Below are positions 62,181 through 64,000 of a DNA stretch of 64,000 nt, in pieces. The first letter of the stretch is position 1, and every line of letters begins with the position of its first letter. Origin of the DNA: Sedimentisphaerales bacterium (GTDB taxonomy: Bacteria > Planctomycetota > Phycisphaerae > Sedimentisphaerales > Anaerobacaceae). A program made the translations under genes and the position numbers. Under the pieces are notes generated by a model. The model was not told the origin of the DNA and searched no databases. It saw only the letters and a list, made by a program, of their open reading frames with translations. The stretch covers positions 16,209-80,208 of the forward strand of contig JAFGPS010000115.1 of assembly GCA_016936075.1 (NCBI GenBank), written 5' to 3'.

Positions 62181-62243
62181 GTTCGGCGTAATCAATATTA
62201 TAATAATATGTAAAACCATTGAAATAAGAAGAATAAGTTGTTT

Positions 62244-62867
62244 ATGAAGCATAAAGGAATTCCTGATGAAACTATCCGCAGATTACCTGTATATTTACGG
62301 GGCCTGATTTTTTTGCAGGAAGGCGGACAGGATAGAATATCCAGCAGCAAGTTAGGGGATTTTGTTGGTGTGCAATCATGGCAGATTAGAAAGGATTTTT
62401 CATATTTCGGGGAATTCGGTGTTCGCGGCGTAGGCTATGAAATTAAAAAGTTAATAGACGGGATAAAAGAAATATTAAAACTTAACAAGGTGCAAAATGC
62501 TGCTTTGGTAGGGGCGGGCAATCTTGGGTCCGCTATTTTGTCTTATCCCGGATTTGAATTATATGGTTTCAATGTAACCATGGCTTTTGATAATAATGCC
62601 AAAAAAATTGGAAAAAAAATAAAAAGTATTGAAATAATGGACGTTTCCAAACTTGATATCCTGAAAAAGAAAAATGTTAGACTGGGTATAATCGCCGTTC
62701 CGAGAAGTGAGGCTCAGGAAATTGCCAACGCTCTCGTAAAAGCTGGCGTAAAAGGAATCCTGAATTTTTCTCCATGCTATATAATGGTACCCAAAAAAGT
62801 AAAGGTAATGACTATTGATATTGCTGGATATCTTGCAAGAATGCCGTATTATACTTTGAATGGATAG
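62244..62867 (+). CDS. rex: Redox-sensing transcriptional repressor Rex
   Basis: 207 residues from the ATG at 62244; the TTG at 62238 is an alternative. The N-terminal winged helix (IRRLPVYLRGLIFLQEGGQDRISSSKLGDFVGVQSWQIRKDFSYFGEFG) is the Rex DNA-binding domain, and AALVGAGNLGSAILSYPGFELYGF begins the Rossmann fold that binds NADH/NAD+. LNFSPCYIMVP and the C-terminal helix complete it. Rex releases DNA when NADH rises and de-represses fermentation and hydrogenase genes. A Rex operator upstream indicates autorepression, and the iron-sulfur genes 60 bases downstream may belong to the same operon. Confidence 0.95.
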   Translation: MKHKGIPDETIRRLPVYLRGLIFLQEGGQDRISSSKLGDFVGVQSWQIRKDFSYFGEFGVRGVGYEIKKLIDGIKEILKLNKVQNAALVGAGNLGSAILSYPGFELYGFNVTMAFDNNAKKIGKKIKSIEIMDVSKLDILKKKNVRLGIIAVPRSEAQEIANALVKAGVKGILNFSPCYIMVPKKVKVMTIDIAGYLARMPYYTLNG

Positions 62868-62929
62868 AAAATATTTGTGAGAAAGTACATAGTTAATCAG
62901 GAATGATTGAAAAATTATAGGGAACACAA

Positions 62930-63967
62930 ATGAGTATTAAGAAAATTGCAAAAAAAGAATTAGGACTTCTTGTGGATGAGTTGATCCGCACGACAAAAGT
63001 CTATGGTGTGAAGGCTAAAGGCGACAGGTTCGATTTTGATCTGCTTGATTCATCAACGGAACTCAAACTTGATTACGATGTTACTTTGCAGCCTCCGAAG
63101 AAATTTTTCCAGCCTCCTTGCGAAACACTCGTAACATATCAGGGCCAGGGCAATTACAAGTCAGAATATGACTGTGAGAAGTTCGTTCTTCTCGGAGTTC
63201 ATCCGTATGATATGATTGCCATTAACCAGATGGATACGCTGTTCAGCCAGGATAATTACGACAGCCATTATTTTGCACGACGCAATAATGCGACAATCGT
63301 AGCATGTGATGTTGTAACACCATCGAAGAATGTATTTGCTTCATCGATGAACACCGCGGTTGTCGAAAAAGGCTTTGACGTTCTTTTGACTGATATCGGT
63401 GATAGCTATGTTGCACAAGCCGCTACAGAAAAAGGCGAACAATTACTTGCAGGTGTAAAAAACGCCGCAGACGCAAGTGATGCTGATTTGAAAAAACGTC
63501 AGGGTGTCTGGGACAAGAACAAGAAAGATTTGAACAAGCATGAATTGAAATGCAGCCCTTCATATTTACCGAAACTGCTCGAACGTGCTTATGATAATCC
63601 GATTTGGGAAGAGAAAGCCAAAACATGTTTTTCATGCGGCTCATGTAATCAGGTCTGCCCGACATGTTATTGTTTTGGTGTTCAGGACGATGTTAACTGG
63701 GATCTTACAAGCGGTAAACGCGAAAGATTCTGGGACGGCTGCCTGCTCGATGGCTTTACAAAGGTCGCCGGCGAACATGAATTCAGAAAAAACAGGGAAG
63801 ACCGTTTCCGTCACAGATTATACAGAAAAGGTAAATACGTTCCGTCAAAAATCGGCGGCGAAATTGCCTGTGTCGGTTGCGGCAGATGTGTCGGTGCTTG
63901 CCTGCCGGACATTGCGAATCCCGTTAATGTTTACAATAAACTAATAGATGATATTGGAATAATTTAA
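62930..63967 (+). CDS. 4Fe-4S dicluster protein, sulfhydrogenase beta / AsrA-like
   Basis: 345 residues. The N-terminal two thirds (YDVTLQPPKKFFQPPCETLV, FVLLGVHPYDMIAINQMDTLF) match the family of sulfhydrogenase subunit beta (HydB) and anaerobic sulfite reductase subunit A. Two ferredoxin-type clusters follow: CFSCGSCNQVCPTCYCF near residue 232 and CVGCGRCVGACLPDIANP near 314. In these complexes the subunit passes electrons between an NAD(P)-linked flavoprotein and the hydrogenase or reductase. It follows rex by 62 bases, and a further gene starts 16 bases after it, so this looks like the first enzyme gene of a Rex-controlled redox operon. Confidence 0.88.
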   Translation: MSIKKIAKKELGLLVDELIRTTKVYGVKAKGDRFDFDLLDSSTELKLDYDVTLQPPKKFFQPPCETLVTYQGQGNYKSEYDCEKFVLLGVHPYDMIAINQMDTLFSQDNYDSHYFARRNNATIVACDVVTPSKNVFASSMNTAVVEKGFDVLLTDIGDSYVAQAATEKGEQLLAGVKNAADASDADLKKRQGVWDKNKKDLNKHELKCSPSYLPKLLERAYDNPIWEEKAKTCFSCGSCNQVCPTCYCFGVQDDVNWDLTSGKRERFWDGCLLDGFTKVAGEHEFRKNREDRFRHRLYRKGKYVPSKIGGEIACVGCGRCVGACLPDIANPVNVYNKLIDDIGII

Positions 63968-63983
63968 ATTAGGAGCAATTTTA

Positions 63984-64000
63984 ATGTGTGATTGTTGTGC
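63984..64000 (+). CDS. Start of the next redox-operon gene (partial)
   Basis: ATG at 63984 with AGGAGCAATTTTA upstream opens MCDCC before the window ends. The short spacing from the dicluster gene and the Cys-rich start suggest another iron-sulfur or flavin subunit of the same complex. Nothing more can be said from five codons. Confidence 0.5.

Noticed and set aside
1-64000. tRNA or rRNA genes
   Set aside because: No T-loop or cloverleaf pattern was found by eye in the intergenic regions; a tRNAscan run would settle it.

Overview
The window reads as chromosome of an anaerobic, sediment-type Planctomycetota, most likely class Phycisphaerae. This is inferred from the gene mix rather than a marker tree: very large secreted beta-helix proteins with bacterial-repeat domains, PQQ-propeller and CE15/SGNH exported enzymes, an FkbH-like HAD protein, a DUF2617-like protein, a Rex regulator next to iron-sulfur redox genes, a multiheme cytochrome, and AT-rich DNA of roughly 40 percent GC by eye. 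No tRNA, rRNA, CRISPR array or insertion sequence was recognised. Recognisable promoters follow a sigma70 pattern (TTGAnn, about 17 bp, TAtaaT/TAGAnT).

Layout. 1-3.4 kb: translation cluster thrS(end)-infC-rpmI-rplT-pheS, then arfB; pheT is not adjacent. 3.4-11.4 kb: a hypothetical gene, a previously unlisted 54-aa minus-strand ORF with its own terminator, an exported protein with carboxypeptidase-regulatory-like repeats, a propeller-secretin fusion, rplU without rpmA, and a D-amino-acid-transaminase-like gene. 11.6-21.4 kb: exported proteins: a thioester alpha-2-macroglobulin whose bait-region position holds a GspG-like domain, an SGNH esterase, a CE15-type esterase and a PQQ propeller. 21.4-25 kb: tyrS, small membrane protein, cupin, Tat-exported DUF362 protein. 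25-31.4 kb: a hexaheme cytochrome leading a tight tmk-holB-ricT-metG run.

31.4-34 kb is an accessory, decaying island: a HepT-MntA toxin-antitoxin pair whose hepT carries an in-frame TGA inside a perfect 17-bp palindrome, a chimeric fragment, an orphan antitoxin-like gene, and several palindromic repeats, one inserted in frame into a nuclease gene. 34-38.6 kb: FkbH-like protein, CPBP protease with an apparent ATT start, DUF2617-like protein, TPR-like membrane protein. 38.8-60.9 kb: one 18.6-kb gene for a giant subtilisin/beta-helix/NIDO/dockerin protein and a second orphan secretin with Gly-Met-rich repeats. 61-64 kb: tsaB, then Rex with a good Rex operator, and the start of a redox operon (sulfhydrogenase/AsrA-like iron-sulfur subunit and the first codons of a following gene).

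Functionally the window mixes core translation and replication genes with a large exported and surface-associated set. The strongest candidates for new biology are the GspG-like domain in the macroglobulin bait region, the in-frame palindromic element in the nuclease gene, the hairpin repeat family with compensatory loop changes, the palindrome-embedded hepT nonsense codon, and the small genes missing from the ORF track.
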